Shown here in pieces: positions 1 through 11,892 of a stretch of 64,000 nt of DNA (positions are counted from its first letter, which is position 1; the number at the start of each line of letters is the position of its first letter). A model generated the notes under the pieces. It was not told where the DNA came from and made no database searches. It saw only the letters and a program-made list of their open reading frames with translations. Both the position numbers and the translations under genes were made by a program. Source of the DNA: Chiridota heheva (lineage: Eukaryota; Echinodermata; Holothuroidea; Apodida; Chiridotidae); contig JAIGNY010000327.1 in NCBI GenBank assembly GCA_020152595.1, positions 2,324,501 through 2,388,500 on the forward strand, given 5' to 3'.

Positions 1-1390
1 CTAAATTGGAATCAGTGCCCCATTACCATGCTAGGTGTTACCTTTGATCACAATAGTGATAATTGATGCAATCTCAACTATCTTTCTAGGTTAAAACCTA
101 TGCTCAATCTTTGGTCTCAAAGAGACCTCACCTCAATTGGTAGGATTACAATTGTTAAGACTTTTGGTTTATCCCAACTTGTGTTTCTTTTTCAAATACT
201 ACCCAACCCCCTACCAGTTTTATCAAAAGTCTAGAATCCATTCTTTTCCGTTTTATCTTGGGTTGTAAACATGGAAACGTACAACTCTTATCAATACATT
301 ACCTTCTGGTGGTTTGAATGCAACACACATTTAAAGCTTTATTTAGTTTGAATTCTACATGGGTTAAAAGGTATGTCTCAGTTGATAATGCACCTTGGAA
401 TATTTTCTTCGATTTATATTTAAAAAAGTATGGACGTCCTTTTATTTTCTCTTGTAATTTTAAGTGTATTGAAATTGTGGTTAGTAATGCTTTTGTAAAT
501 GATGTGTGCTCTGCGTGGTCAAAGTTTACTTACCGTGTTCCTACTCATAATTTTGGTAATGAGATTATTTCGAATAATTCCATAATTAAGATTAATCATA
601 ACATTGTTCATCATAATTTTTTTCACTCTTTAGAGGGTGTCCTCCGGATTATTGATTTGTTTGACAATCACAAACACTCTCTTTCATATCACTTTCATTC
701 TTAAGTATGGTATTGAATATTTGTCTTTTCACCCTTTATATTATTATGGTCTTTTAAATGTCACCCGACAGGATTGGAAACATCACTTAAGCAGTGATAC
801 GACTAATAATGATACCTCTTATGCTTTAACTCACATTGTGCAAATACCCCAAACTTCTCGTTACCATTGTTTAATTTAGGTCTATTGTTACCTCTTGTGT
901 AACGCGTTGGAATGATGAGTTAATTTAAGCACTAATCTCAGTGGTCAAATATTTTTCTTGCTCCTTTTTGCAGTATACGAGACAGTAAAATTCAGTTCTC
1001 ATCGTTGTATTCATCGTATCTTAGGCACTAATTACCTGTTAAATCGTATGAATATCAGTTCTACCTCGTTTTGTACTTTTTGTAAAAACATGAGAAAACA
1101 AAATGTCACCTTTTCTGGGAATGCCCTTTCATTTGAAACGTTTTACTAGACATTGAATAAGCCGTTTTACGTAGTCATTGTTTTTCAGCAATGATATTAC
1201 TAAATGCCATCCTTACAACTTTTTGATTTTTATCTGAAGTATTATATTTTAAGTAAACGTAGGTAATAATATTCTCCCAAGTTGCAATGACTTCTTGTTT
1301 AAATTAAAATTCTTACTTGAGTTGAGAAGCATATTAGCGATTCCCCGACTAAAAGAAAGTTTATCAGTTAAACTTCTTTAGAGAATCCTT
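1..1390 (+). mobile_element. Decayed L1/Tx1-like LINE, C-terminal part
   Basis: Remnant of the part of a LINE polyprotein that follows the reverse transcriptase, read across several frames. About 30-300 gives a 'LGVTFDHN...LWSQRDLTSIGRITIVKTF' type stretch, then LPSGGLNA near 308. The 318-704 frame resembles the W-rich region after the RT. About 985-1080 reads KFSSHRCIHRILGTNY then MNISSTSFCTFCK, the usual Cys-containing tail. The frame near 1222-1380 still resembles the family's last segment (FLFKLKFLLELRS). Many frameshifts and stops show it is dead. The 5' part, with endonuclease and RT catalytic core, lies left of the window or is absent. Family assignment is by motif memory, not by a search. 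Confidence 0.7.
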
Positions 1391-1404
1391 TTGCCCATGC
1401 TGTT

Positions 1405-1450
1405 TTCACTGGCGTAGCCAGAGGGAGGAGGGGGGGGGGGGCACGGGGGC
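1405..1450 (+). repeat. hAT-like terminal repeat with G-run
   Basis: CACTGGCGTAGCCAGAGG followed by a G-rich tract including an uninterrupted run of G. CAGTGGCGTAGCCAG plus G-rich DNA is a common hAT transposon end. It lies about 950 bp upstream of the hAT-type coding remains and directly after the LINE tail. I did not find the matching right end after 4784, so the element is probably truncated or its right end has decayed. Confidence 0.45.
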
Positions 1451-2355
1451 CATGGCCTCCCAATCCCATATTAACAAAAATTAAATTACACCTATATGCC
1501 TATGTATCGTACAGATGCGCATACATGAAATGCGAATCTCCCTGCATTCCCTGCAATGTAAATTCGTTGTATCCCTGTAAAACAAAAGAAAAAATATTTC
1601 AAATTTTACAGAAAATTTTGAGGCAATTTTTAATTTGTCAAGAGCCGTGAACTTGCCAAGCCTCTTCTTAACTCGATGACGATGGAAGATGGCGCCATTC
1701 TGCTACTGCTTTGCAAGAACAAAGTACTGGAAGTGCCCCATCATTTTGCTCAAAACTTTCCACAAATAGAAATCAAATTGTCTGAACTCTGAAGGCGGTA
1801 ATTAAGTTCATGTCACTTTTCGCATATGGTTTTTCAAAAAGAAAAAGAGAAAACACGGATGAAGGTAATGTATGCCCAGTCCAGTAAATATATTAATGAT
1901 ATGTATACATAAGTGACTATTTATTGTTCTTCTATCGTCTTTAATAAAGGCTTACTTTAAACTAGTTCCACGAGTTTTATCAAACTATTTGTCATCGTCG
2001 GTGTGGGAGGAGCAAACACATTTTTTTTTATATATGTTCACAGTCCAGAAAATAGGATGGCGGGAAGTGCTCTAGACAACCTAGCAATATCATGATTCTC
2101 CCGTCAACTCCAAATTATAGTTGAAGGAAAATATGTGTGCCTAAAATTATGAAAATTGCTTGCCTAGGCTACAAGTACAATAACGTCGTTTTCCTATTGG
2201 AATTCAGGGCTGTTGTTATTCAGATAAACAACCTGACCATATACTAGCATGTCGCTGTATGATGGTCAGGAACCAGCCTATACAAAAATAGAGGGGAAAG
2301 GACTGCTATTGACTAATCATATTTGCGTTGTATGGTTTAACGGGCGCACGGTAAA
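1451..2355. other. No gene; probable hAT 5' noncoding region
   Basis: AT-rich DNA between the TIR-like end and the first transposase-like codons. I see no exon, RNA gene or array here. It may be the 5' untranslated region of the hAT copy. Confidence 0.4.
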
Positions 2356-4784
2356 ATGCTGTTCCCCCTGGTAAAACTGGAGCTGGCATTACATCAGACC
2401 AACCACTCCAACAATGTAGTACTGATACCGCTACCGTTTCTACAAAAGCATGACAATGACATTGGTTATGCTGTACTTTCACAAAGATTAAAGAAGAAGA
2501 CCGAGCTAAATCTTTATCCCCATGGAAACCATCAAGGAAGAAGTTTTTTCTTCTTCATCTCATATGAAATCAGGAAAAATGCGCAAGAGGTGTTTGCTTC
2601 CCCATCATTGTAAGAAGTTCCCATGGTTGAGCATAAGCAAAGTTGAAGGGATGGAAGGAGTGTTTTGTGAACCATGTGAGTTATTTTCAGGTTGTAGTGG
2701 AGTAGATGGTAGAAGTAGAGGAAAAAGTCAGCTACCAGGAAAATTGGTTTCAAAACCCTTACACAATTTTGATGATCTAACAGGCAAAAACGGAGCTTTA
2801 TCAAGTCATCAGGCCACTAAATACCACCAAGAAAACGTAGTTGGAATGGAACACTTTAGACAAACAATGATTCAACATGAAACAGATATTAGAGGACACA
2901 TTAACGAATCTTACAAGCGGGAGATTCAGCAAAACAGAGATCGCCTTCGTCCAATTATTGATACAATTCTCACCTGTTCTCGACAAAACATTCCCCTCAG
3001 AGGCCACAGAGGTTAACTAGGGACAATTTCTATCAGCGGAGATAAACCAACAGAAAATGACGGAATTTTAGGGCTTTCGTTTTCGACCTTGTAGTGGGGA
3101 TTCACTTTTGAAGGACCATATCAAAACTTCTCATGCTAATGCAGCCTACCTATCATCCTCGATCAAAATAAACTTATTTGCATTGCTGGTGACATGATTA
3201 GGGAAAGTGTTATTCCTAACATCAAAAAAGTACAGTTCTGGTCTATAATAGCTGATGAAACAATGGATCGCCAAAAAAGGGAACAACTGGCAATTCTTAT
3301 AAGATATCTTTCACCAAGCGATTCTGGAGTTTGGAGATTGCATGAGGACACGGTAATGGTATTGGACTTGATTTCTGACATCAAATCTAATAATCCTGGT
3401 AAAAATGAGCATAATGAAACCAAGTTGAGTGGCAAAGCTATTGGAGAAACGTTGCTCAGAAAGATTTGTGAGCTCGGTTTGGATCTGTCTCTTTATGTGG
3501 GACAAGGCTATGATGGGGCAAGAGCCATAAGCAGTGAACGGGTTGGTGCTTCAGCAACAATAAAAAAGGCAGCTCCATTGGCCTTTTATTTTCATTGCGC
3601 CATGCACTGCCTAAATTTGAGTGCATCCGCTGCAATCAAGGTACCTCCTATTCGAAATGCAGAAAATGTTGTGCGACAAATTTCATCGACTTTTCGAGCA
3701 AGTGAAAAGAAAACGGATCTGTTGAAGAGCCTCATAGAAAGCGACTCTGGTATTTCCATGACCAAGACACACCTGATTACGTTGTGCGAAACACGTTTTG
3801 TGGAACGACACACAGCAGTTGTAACATTTATGCAACTTTTAAAATATACACTTGATGCCTTATCGGAAATCAAATGCTGGGCATCACCTTGCGACAGAAA
3901 CAAAGCAGAAAGCCTTGAAAAATCGGTGTGCAACTCAGAATTTGCAGTTGCTTCAGTCATTTTGGAGAAACTGTCAGGATTGATGCTACCAGTTTCCCGA
4001 GTCTTACAAACAGTGGGGAGAGATTTATCCCAGGCATTAGCCTCAGTAAACCGTCTCCAGTCTGTTCTCAAAGAATTGCGAACTGAAGGGGAGTTCCATG
4101 ACCTGTATCAAAAGGCAGAATCAGTCGCACATGATGTGATGGGGGTGGAACTGCGAAAACCACGCATTGCAGCTAGAAGCCCATACCGACCAAATGCTCA
4201 AACATCGAACAACACCACCAAAGGCTATTACAGAGTCAACCTTTTTTTTATCCAGCCATAGACTCCATTATTGGAGACCTCAAGCACAGATTTGGACCAC
4301 ATTAACAACAGAATATGAAACTTAACTAACTTGTACCAAATTGTATGGAATTCGCCAAACAAGCTGACGGTGAGAGGCAGTGGAATGATTTGACTCCTGC
4401 TATTGAGGTGTATGCAAGTTTGATCAGAGATCCTTTCATGATTGTTAAGGGCGAATATATGTTATGGAGGAAGAAATGGGAAAATGTTTTTGTCAAGTCC
4501 CGATCATCTTCATCCGTCTGTGCCTTGGATCATTGCTCTGAAATGTTTTTAACATATCACTGTTGCTCCAGCTGCTGGCAACTTTGCCAGTCACTTCTGC
4601 ACAGGCCGAGAGAGTCTTTTTAAAAATGGAAAGAACGCTTACAGCTATTCGGTCAACAATGATGGAAGCCCGACTGGAGGCACTTATTCTATTACAAATT
4701 CATAGGGCCCATCGCCCAGACGTGGAATCAGTTATCGACAAATTTGCCATAAGATCAGCGCGGTGGTTGAATTTCAAATTATGA
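2356..4784 (+). pseudogene. hAT / ZMYM1-like (DUF4371) transposase, broken
   Basis: Transposase-derived protein of the zinc-finger-MYM-type-1-like hAT group, in at least four frame segments. The N-terminus at 2356-2613 (NDIGYAVL...) shifts into 2522-3016, which has a TTF/MYM-type zinc-finger region (GVFCEPCELFSG, later HQATKYHQ). The DUF4371/RNase H-like region is 3194-4261: FWSIIADETMD (first acidic site), VGQGYDGA, CAMHCLNL and CETRFVERHTAV, each matching a standard block of the family. The hAT C-terminal dimerisation block is 4563-4784 (LLATLPVTSAQAERVF, then RSTMM and LLQIHRA). Stops or frameshifts near 3016, 3050-3190, 4261 and 4560 interrupt it. An active enzyme is not expected. A domesticated host gene is unlikely because the frame is not maintained. 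Confidence 0.8.
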
Positions 4785-5230
4785 TTTGGTGAGTTTGATT
4801 GTCAAATTTTACTTCCAACATTTCGACTCCAAGTTACAAGTAAGTACAATGCCACCTCACTCAACCCCCATTTTTCAATATTCTGGAGTCACAAACATTG
4901 GCCAGGTGTGCAATGTGATCAATGATCTTTTGTTTGCTTTACAAATATATTTTTTTGACATGTACCACCCCCCTTCCCCCATAAAAACTCTGGGGCATCA
5001 ACCCAAACTGCTCCTATATCGCTACGCAATAGACTTTGAATAAGTTGTACTTCGGCAAGTATGTGGCAGGGGCAGGTGGCACAGTTTCCCCAATTTTTTT
5101 GGCAACCAAGAATTCGGGCAAAATGTACAGCAAAATTCTGGCAAAATTGTAAACAATCAAAGAAAAACAGCCTCAAATTTGCAAGTTTTTGGCCTGGGAA
5201 GTGCCATTTTTGGCAATCTATAGGCAGTAT
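4785..5230. other. No gene between hAT remnant and 2A-PHD ORF
   Basis: Contains C-rich words (ACCCCCCTTCCCCC near 4970) and short low-complexity stretches. No convincing coding sequence. Minus-strand translation below 5231 does not continue the LINE-type protein. Confidence 0.4.
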
Positions 5231-5590
5231 TTATTGGAAAAATTTACACAGGCCACAAGGAGCCGAACAAAACCAATCATCGGTTGATGATGCAAGGGTG
5301 TTGTAAGCTGCATTACTAATGCCTGCACACTTACTATGAACCCACGAGTCACAGTCATCGCAACAAATACCTTTCTGGTTATTTTTGACAGATTTGTTGC
5401 ATTGTTTGCAAGGAAATTTGGGGGAGGGGCCAGGATTGCTTTCGATATCACCAGAAAGGGTAAGGAATAAGAGGAGTAATTTTCTCTTGTGTGATTTAAA
5501 TTTTGACAATTTCCAACTTGATCTGTACGAATGTAATTGCTCATCGATACATAGATAAGTTGTGAGTGTGTGATTTGAATAATCAATCAC
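5231..5590 (-). CDS. 2A-peptide plus PHD-finger ORF, retrotransposon N-terminus
   Basis: 119-codon ORF. Residues 37-55 read KLLLLFLTLSGDIESNPGP: a Leu-rich stretch ending in a perfect 2A-type ribosome-skipping motif. Downstream is a PHD-type zinc finger: C61-x2-C64, C77-x2-C80, WVH85-x2-C88, then WFC108 and further Cys at 112 and 115. N-terminal 2A followed by a PHD finger is a known arrangement in APE-type non-LTR retrotransposons of sea urchin and amphioxus. During translation the chain is released after Gly54 and restarts at Pro55. The ORF stops soon after the finger, and no endonuclease or RT follows on this strand, so it is a 3'-truncated element or a captured exon. The first ATG is used as start, with no further support for it. 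Confidence 0.65.
   Translation of the reverse strand: MIDYSNHTLTTYLCIDEQLHSYRSSWKLSKFKSHKRKLLLLFLTLSGDIESNPGPSPKFPCKQCNKSVKNNQKGICCDDCDSWVHSKCAGISNAAYNTLASSTDDWFCSAPCGLCKFFQ
5426..5452 (-). other. 2A ribosome-skipping motif (GDIESNPGP)
   Basis: The codons read G-D-I-E-S-N-P-G-P on the minus strand. This fits the D-[VI]-E-x-N-P-G-P consensus, with the expected hydrophobic residues just upstream. Skipping is expected between the last Gly and Pro (codons at 5429-5431 and 5426-5428). Confidence 0.85.
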
Positions 5591-7615
5591 TCAGACCAAA
5601 CTAGACAAGGTAGCCAGTTTGTGGGGCATTTAGAGGCAAATTTGAGGCCTGAGACAAGTTGGGTTGTGACGAACGTAAGGAGTTCAGAGAGTCGGAGGAT
5701 CTAGAGTATGCTACTAAGAACAATACAGGGGAAAAGAGGTTGTGATTTAGAATAAACATGATTGACGAAACTGTTAAACAAATTTTAATATATAGGCTTA
5801 GGCCTAATGTTACTAAATACAGGCCCTTTACTCAGGCTTGACAACAGGAAAAACAACAGCTAAAGGCTGCAATAGACACTAATACTGTAATAGGAAGATT
5901 AGGAAATTAAATTGATTGAAATGATGTAAGAAGGCAAACAATAAACTTACTCAGGACTCAAAATGGTCTTAACTTCCGATTACCGAAAAAAAGGAAAATC
6001 GCGGAAATGGTTTCTTCAACTGCAACGTCGCATTTTGTCCATCGTGTGTAAAGTTAAGGTATGGTGTGCAACAATCAAATAAATTTTAGTTAAGTTAAAA
6101 ACACACCCTGTATGGTTTATAATACATGTAGATGCCTAAATAGTTCTCTATTTGAAGCTATCAACATTCCTCGCAAGGCGATCCGCTCACTAACACTCTG
6201 CGCCTGCGTATTTATTCTGGTATTTAAATTTCCCGCCAAGAGGAGATTAGCTGCCTGTCACATCACATGATTCTGTCCAGTCTGTCCAGAAAGTTGGAAT
6301 CTGACCATGGACTGTACTAATAGTTTGGACAATTTAAGTGATGATAAGAAGATACTAATTTTAAATTCTCATGTTAAAATCTAAAAAGAACAATTGCATT
6401 GATGGGCTCCCATTCATTACTGTGATAGCGAATGAAGCCAACTTATATCAAGAGAGTCAATATAATAGGCGTATACGGGGCAATTTCATTTTTTTTTTTT
6501 TTGTTGGGGAGGGGTGGGGGCAGAGCATATTTTGTCATAGTAATCGGCAAGATTGATAACTTGTCCAAATTTTACCTGTCATGATTCCTTTTACCTGTCA
6601 TGATTCCATGTTCCTCCATCGCCCATTCTTGAAATAACTTATGAAGCAATATCTTTCCTTAGGAGAAATGGTCCGTCAATCATTCACAGTTAATGCTCAT
6701 AATCGCCCAGGCATAAATTGAACAATTATTTTTATCACCAGTTTAAAAACAAACTTCTCCCACTTAAACACCTAACACTATTTCCATTAACTCTGCTATG
6801 TTGTGGTTTATGTGACCTTCACACAAAAAAAAAAAAACGAAATCCGTCTCTTGTATGTGTGTATGCAGGGGTTGCCATTATATAGCCATCAGGTAAAATC
6901 ATTCTTTCATTTTGAAAAGCAAAGGGAAAAAAACTATTTATATTTTTCAACCTGAAGCAAACTTTCTTTGCTAAGTTTTTAGACAAATTCTTATACTTCC
7001 TGTACTTCAGAAAGTGTTGAAATATTTGGGATTGTGTCCCCCCTCCCCCTCCCTCAACAACCATTTCCCAATATATCAATTTCAATTTGCATAGGGGATG
7101 GTCTAAATCTGAAGGTGCAGATGTGAGCTGTGATTATGGCTGAATACAGTTTTTGGCACCGTGACGTCGAGGAGCTACCCAGTGCCTAGGTCAGAGAACT
7201 TCAGTCGTATGTTTGGTAGATTTTTCAACAACAAAAAATACGAAGAGAAGAGTCACAAGAACAGAAAACAAAAAGAGATCTATTTCAGGTGCAAAACTAA
7301 AGTCGATTTTCAATGACATGTTTTACACCATTTACATCTTGCATATAGATCATTGTTTGCTACCAAATAGTATCTCCATGGCTACACATACCGTTACTGA
7401 CACAGCCCTTCTTGGAAATGGCAACTCCCTGCTTGGAAAGTGCCTTTCTGGAACAAAGACAATAAAAAACCCTTTTCTTAAAACTGTGATTGACACAGGA
7501 AGTACCAGATTACCTCAGCCAACTAATCAAAACAATGAAGAGTGAGAGAGAAAAGTGATAACCTGAAATCGTAAAATGAATACAGCTCCATGATGTTCCA
7601 ACTCCCTTCCTGGTG
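5591..7615. other. No recognised gene
   Basis: 5591-6300 could hold the 5' untranslated region of the minus-strand 2A-PHD element. A T-run and G-rich tract lie near 6487-6525, and C-rich DNA near 7040. A 110-codon plus-strand ORF at 7213-7545 matches nothing I know and has no splice or domain support. A stretch at about 6325-6380 (GATGATAAGAAGATACTAAT and neighbours) loosely resembles 9280-9330 and 9500-9545, suggesting a small dispersed repeat. Confidence 0.35.
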
Positions 7616-7621
7616 TGTGGA

Positions 7622-7682
7622 AGCTCTTTGGTGAGATGTAGCTGATAAGGACTCTTTGGTGAGATGTAGCTGATAAGGACTA
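7622..7682. repeat. Perfect 30-bp tandem duplication
   Basis: CTCTTTGGTGAGATGTAGCT followed by GATAAGGACT occurs twice back to back without mismatches. This indicates a recent local duplication. Confidence 0.85.
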
Positions 7683-8504
7683 ATGAAACAGGTACAAATG
7701 CTTAATTCTCAAAACAAATACATGTTTGCACACTTAAGCAGTATGGAGCTGCCAGGATCTATGGTCTGGTACAAAAGTTATCTTTTCGAAAAGAGCATTG
7801 CATTTTCAGTTTATATTAGACTTTGAATTTTTATTTATAGTTTGCAAGTTATGATTAATCAAAATTTGACAATTATTTATCATTTTGAAAAAATGTGATG
7901 TATAAACAGAAAAACACCTCAAAAATATATTTCTATGCTTAACTTCAGACCCTGAATATGTTCAAAATACTTTTCGCAGCTTGATGTTGGTTGGCGGTAT
8001 GATAAAGATCAACTTCTTTATAAGAATTATCTTCCCTTTTCAAAGAGAAATGACATAGGCAGCGACGTTAGAACCTAAAATAAGGAAGCTGGGCGAAGGG
8101 GCAGGAGCTGCCCTTTTGAATGTTGGGGGCGGATGGGGCAGTAGGTGCCCTGTTGAAAGTTATGAGAAATTATCATAGGTCATTCTTGAACCTAGAAAAC
8201 AAATAAACATCCACTCATTAACAAATCCTACATAGTACATAGAAGTTGCAACATAGGCCTACAAGTATTTATTTGACACAATAAAAACATGTCATTTACC
8301 AGCAGCCCGACACCGAGGGCAGTGGTGGGAAGGTTTTTTCCACCTTTATTATTTTCTAAGCAGTAATTGGAGCCAGTGGCACGTGCCTCCCAAGGCCCCT
8401 CACTTTTTTTCAAAAACTAACAAAAGTGCTCCTTATCAAATATAAAAAGTGTCCCTCAATTACTGTCAAAAAAGTACTTTCACTCGATTTTCTCCCCCCT
8501 GCCC

Positions 8505-8772
8505 ACTGAGTTCAATCCAACACCCCTGGGCATTGGTTTAAAGACAACTTAAAAGTGCGAGCATAGAAGACATTTATTAAACGAGTGAAATATATTTTGA
8601 TAATTAATTTAAAAGCAAATGTTTAGATTTCCTTTACAGTTCAATCCAACACTCCTGGACATTGGGTTAAAGACAACTTAAAGGTGTGAACGTTTGAAGA
8701 CATTTATTGAACCAGTGAACTATATTTTTATAATTAATTGAAAAGCAAATTCTTAGATTTTCTTTACAGATT
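8505..8772. repeat. Diverged ~130-bp tandem duplication
   Basis: Two adjacent copies begin GTTCAATCCAACAC and continue through 'TTAAAGACAACTTAAA', 'AAGACATTTATT', 'TAATTAATT' and 'AGCAAAT' to a TTTACAG end. Scattered substitutions date the event as older than the 7.6-kb duplication. Confidence 0.8.
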
Positions 8773-8979
8773 ATTTAAGAACTGAAGAGAGACATCTTCT
8801 GCCTCTTTGGTTACTTATATCCTATATATGGGAATTTCAAAACTAAGGATTACTAAAAGGGACATCATGGATCTTTCTAATATTCAACTTTAAAATTGAT
8901 ACCTTCTAATAGAAATATATATCTTTCTTAAGTTTCAAGTTTGCATTATTTAAGAAAAGCATTTCCTCTACAGGGGCGT

Positions 8980-9560
8980 GTCACTAAGGTCGACGAATTG
9001 GGAAGGGGGTGCTAACATTTTTACCAGACAATATTATATGATTGTCCAGACAGAAAGCGTCAATTTAGCGTCAATGTAGGGTGGCACAGCATTCAAGAGG
9101 AGATAATGGAGAGCACTCAAAATAAGCCGCCATAAGGTGACACTGCGCATCATGAGCGTGCCCTTACATGGTCAGTGGGATCAATGGGTAAAACCCTGAT
9201 ACGGATTCTGGGCAAAGCTTTGCACGTTTCTTGTTTCCGATGTTCCAATACAGCCAACTGAAAATGGCAAACACAAAAGTTCAAAAATTTAATTGATGAG
9301 GAGAAGACAATTTTGGATTCTAACATTAAAATAAACTTGAGTCTCAGATCATTTGGGTTACCTTTTCTTGAACCGGCATGCAGAAAATAAATTTTCCCAG
9401 GCTGAAATTTCAGAAAATTTGGGCAAGAACTAGGATCGGGGAAATTCTAAATATTTCTTGTTTTTGATGCCACACAATGCCATAAAATCAAGCACAGAAG
9501 TTCAAAAATTAAATTGATGAAAAGAAGAAATTTATAGATTCTGACTGTCTAAGGTTGAAA
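8980..9560. repeat. Transposon-end-like CAGGGGCG motif and a local duplication
   Basis: CAGGGGCGTGTCACTAAGG near 8972 followed by G-rich DNA looks like a DNA-transposon end, but no partner end was found. About 9227-9345 and 9460-9550 share TTTCTTGTTT, GTTCAAAAAT, AATTGATGA and GATTCT in the same order, so they are two diverged copies of one segment. Confidence 0.4.
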
Positions 9561-9879
9561 TCAACTCAGATAAACATTAGGGGTGCCATTTCTAAGCGGG
9601 TATAAGGTCCTACAGAGGAAATCTTTTCTGAAAATGAAGACACTAAAGACTGTTTAAGTCATTAAAGTTATGGATAGTTTTTTCCTCAAAATTTCTCTAT
9701 GCTCAAAACATCCACTTTCCCGCCACTCAAAATTTCCGAACGCCCAACCCTCTTCTGTGAAAAATAGTCATGCCAATTGTATGGAGCGCCCTGATTTAAA
9801 CTTCTTAATTCTTCTCCCGTCTGAATATTTTCCTACTGCCCTCATCCGGCACATGCTTATTATACGATCAACATGACGT

Positions 9880-10220
9880 ACGCATCGAAAAATATTTTCA
9901 TTTCTCACGATAACTTTCTTGAAAAGAGTCGCGGAATGGCTCTTTGCATTGACCAAACTTTAACTACAAGAAAACAAGTTATGTAAAAGTTTGCGAAACC
10001 CTCCAAAATACGACAAAAAATAGAAGGAAATGGCTTGAAGAAATGGAAGCAGATCATTTTTTGTTTGTTTTATTCCTTGAATATGCCGGGAAAGTTGAAG
10101 TTTGTGACCATTTGTATTCGTTGTAATGGAAGCAGATCAAGGGAAACGACTGAGGAAAAACGAATGAGTGACCTTTCAAATGTTGTTGAAGTTGAAAGTC
10201 TTAGTGTTTACAGAGTGAAA
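9880..10220 (+). promoter_or_regulatory. Probable NMNAT promoter-proximal / 5' leader region
   Basis: Region directly upstream of NMNAT exon 1. No TATA box or initiator can be named with confidence. GGAAGCAGATCA occurs twice (about 10045 and 10130). An in-frame upstream extension without stops begins at ATG 10035, so a longer N-terminus cannot be excluded. The ATG at 10221 fits the family length and has A at -3 and G at +4, so I treat this stretch as leader. Confidence 0.35.
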
Positions 10221-10299
10221 ATGGCTGCTCCTACGAGAATCGTTCTTATTGCATGTGGATCATTTAATCCAATAACAAACATGCATCTAAGGATGTTCG
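10221..10299 (+). CDS. NMNAT: NMNAT exon 1
   Basis: First coding exon of nicotinamide/nicotinate mononucleotide adenylyltransferase, which joins NMN (or NaMN) with ATP to make NAD+ (or NaAD), the final step of NAD synthesis. The 26 complete codons read MAAPTRIVLIACGSF then NPITNMHLRMF. IACGSFNPITNMHLR is the family's hallmark nucleotide-binding motif, the GxFxPxHxxH-related first strand and loop of the Rossmann-like fold. The exon ends in phase 1 at a good donor (TTCG|GTATGT). The start at 10221 gives a short N-terminus as in animal NMNATs and has a strong Kozak context. The next exon is 18.9 kb away. Confidence 0.9.
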
Positions 10300-11892
10300 G
10301 TATGTTATTTAGTTCAAAACTATGTTCATTGTTACGCTGTCCGTTTTTTAATGAATTTTTCTCTTTCAATCTGAATTTGACATTAATGTTGTCTAACGTT
10401 AGGCCTTATTAGTCTGTAACTTGAAGTTGTGTGTATTACTAGGCGTAGTAGTATTACAAGTCACATATCCACTGTACACGCGTATACTATGGGACATGTT
10501 ATGTGTACACTGAGTTATCTTATCACTCACATACAAATATATGTGGGAATGAGATATTAGTCACTTTGCTGTATTCACATGGTTGGATATCCTGGAACTT
10601 CGTTACCTGAGGTCATCAGACCGCTTAGTAACCACACGCCGCCGCTGGGGTAAAAACAAAGTGATCAGCTGTGTTTGTTTATATTGTCATATGCCATAGG
10701 TAGCATGATAGGCCCGAATTTCAACAAATTTGCCATTAAAAAAAAATTGACTAATCAATATTTCAACTTAATCTCCAATCGTTTAAGACAATGTATGAGG
10801 ATCGATTCAGAGTATGTGGCGTCGCTTTGTTGAATTTTTGGTAAAACCATAGGCCTATCACTGTTTTGGTCCTGACCCAAATTTCAACTGTGTGTTCAAC
10901 AGGCTACATTATGAATACATTGAAATACCCAACAGGTGTACCTGTAAGTACAATGTCCGATCATTGGTAAAAATCAGTATAAACTTCAATTAATTGTTAT
11001 ACCTAACAGCACAATCAACTAAGGAAGCATCTTATTAATGAAAATTGAGTTTGATTAACAATTGGTAATTGTAAAATTTTGTCCAACTTTGCATACCACA
11101 TGCAGACACACACAGACTTGCCGTTTGTGTGACACACAAAGCTTTGTTTTCACTCCAGCAAATGACGTCATCTCCCGGATGTGACGTGACACCAACCAAG
11201 TGAATAGGCAAATAACTGCCTGTACCTCCTACACTACATGGCCACCCCCTGATGACCTTATTAGGGGTTAGGGGTCATAAGTTTTTGGAACGGGACAAAA
11301 TTTGGTGATTTTGTTGTCTGTCTTTGGGATTGTGTGTGTGCATGTGTGCGTATGCAACAATTAATTTTGTGTCACTTATAACTCAAAAACTATAATACAC
11401 ACATGAACCAAAATTGGTGGACGGGCACCCTTGGCCCAGAACTTTTGTCTCCAAGGTTTTGGGGTGAAAAGATCAGAGGTCACAGCTCAATGAAACAAGT
11501 TTTTGGTGATGGCTGTATCTTTTCAAGGAATTACTTAGTATGTTTACAAATTACATAAGTTGGTAGGGTTTAGCATTCTAACAAAATTTAAAATAAAAGG
11601 TCATGGATCAAAGGTCTACTAAAAAAGTATAAGACCTATACCAACCCTTTGTTGTATCATGATACCTTGGTACATGAATTTGTGTCCCGTATACTCTGGG
11701 GCCGAAAGGTCAAAGAGCTATTGACAACTTTGCACCATTTTCCCCTATACTTATGGAATGGTAAGTGTAACGTGAGCTTGAATGGTGTCATACAGTTGGG
11801 TACGATAAACATGAAAAATTCCAGATGTTGTTCAGTGATTAGGGTCAAGGGTAAGAGGACAAATATGTGATTTTATGCACTTTTTAATTGTG

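Noticed and set aside
4919-5306. Overlapping ORFs downstream of the 2A-PHD ORF as its continuation
   Set aside because: The minus-strand frame stops after the finger, and the following translation has no endonuclease or RT features.
7213-7545. 110-codon Lys/Arg-rich ORF as a gene
   Set aside because: No family resemblance and no further evidence. Such length occurs by chance in 64 kb.
10035-10220. N-terminal extension of NMNAT from ATG 10035 or 10165
   Set aside because: The frame is open, but family members start close to the conserved VLIACGSF strand and the 10221 ATG has the best context. An extended isoform is only a remote possibility.
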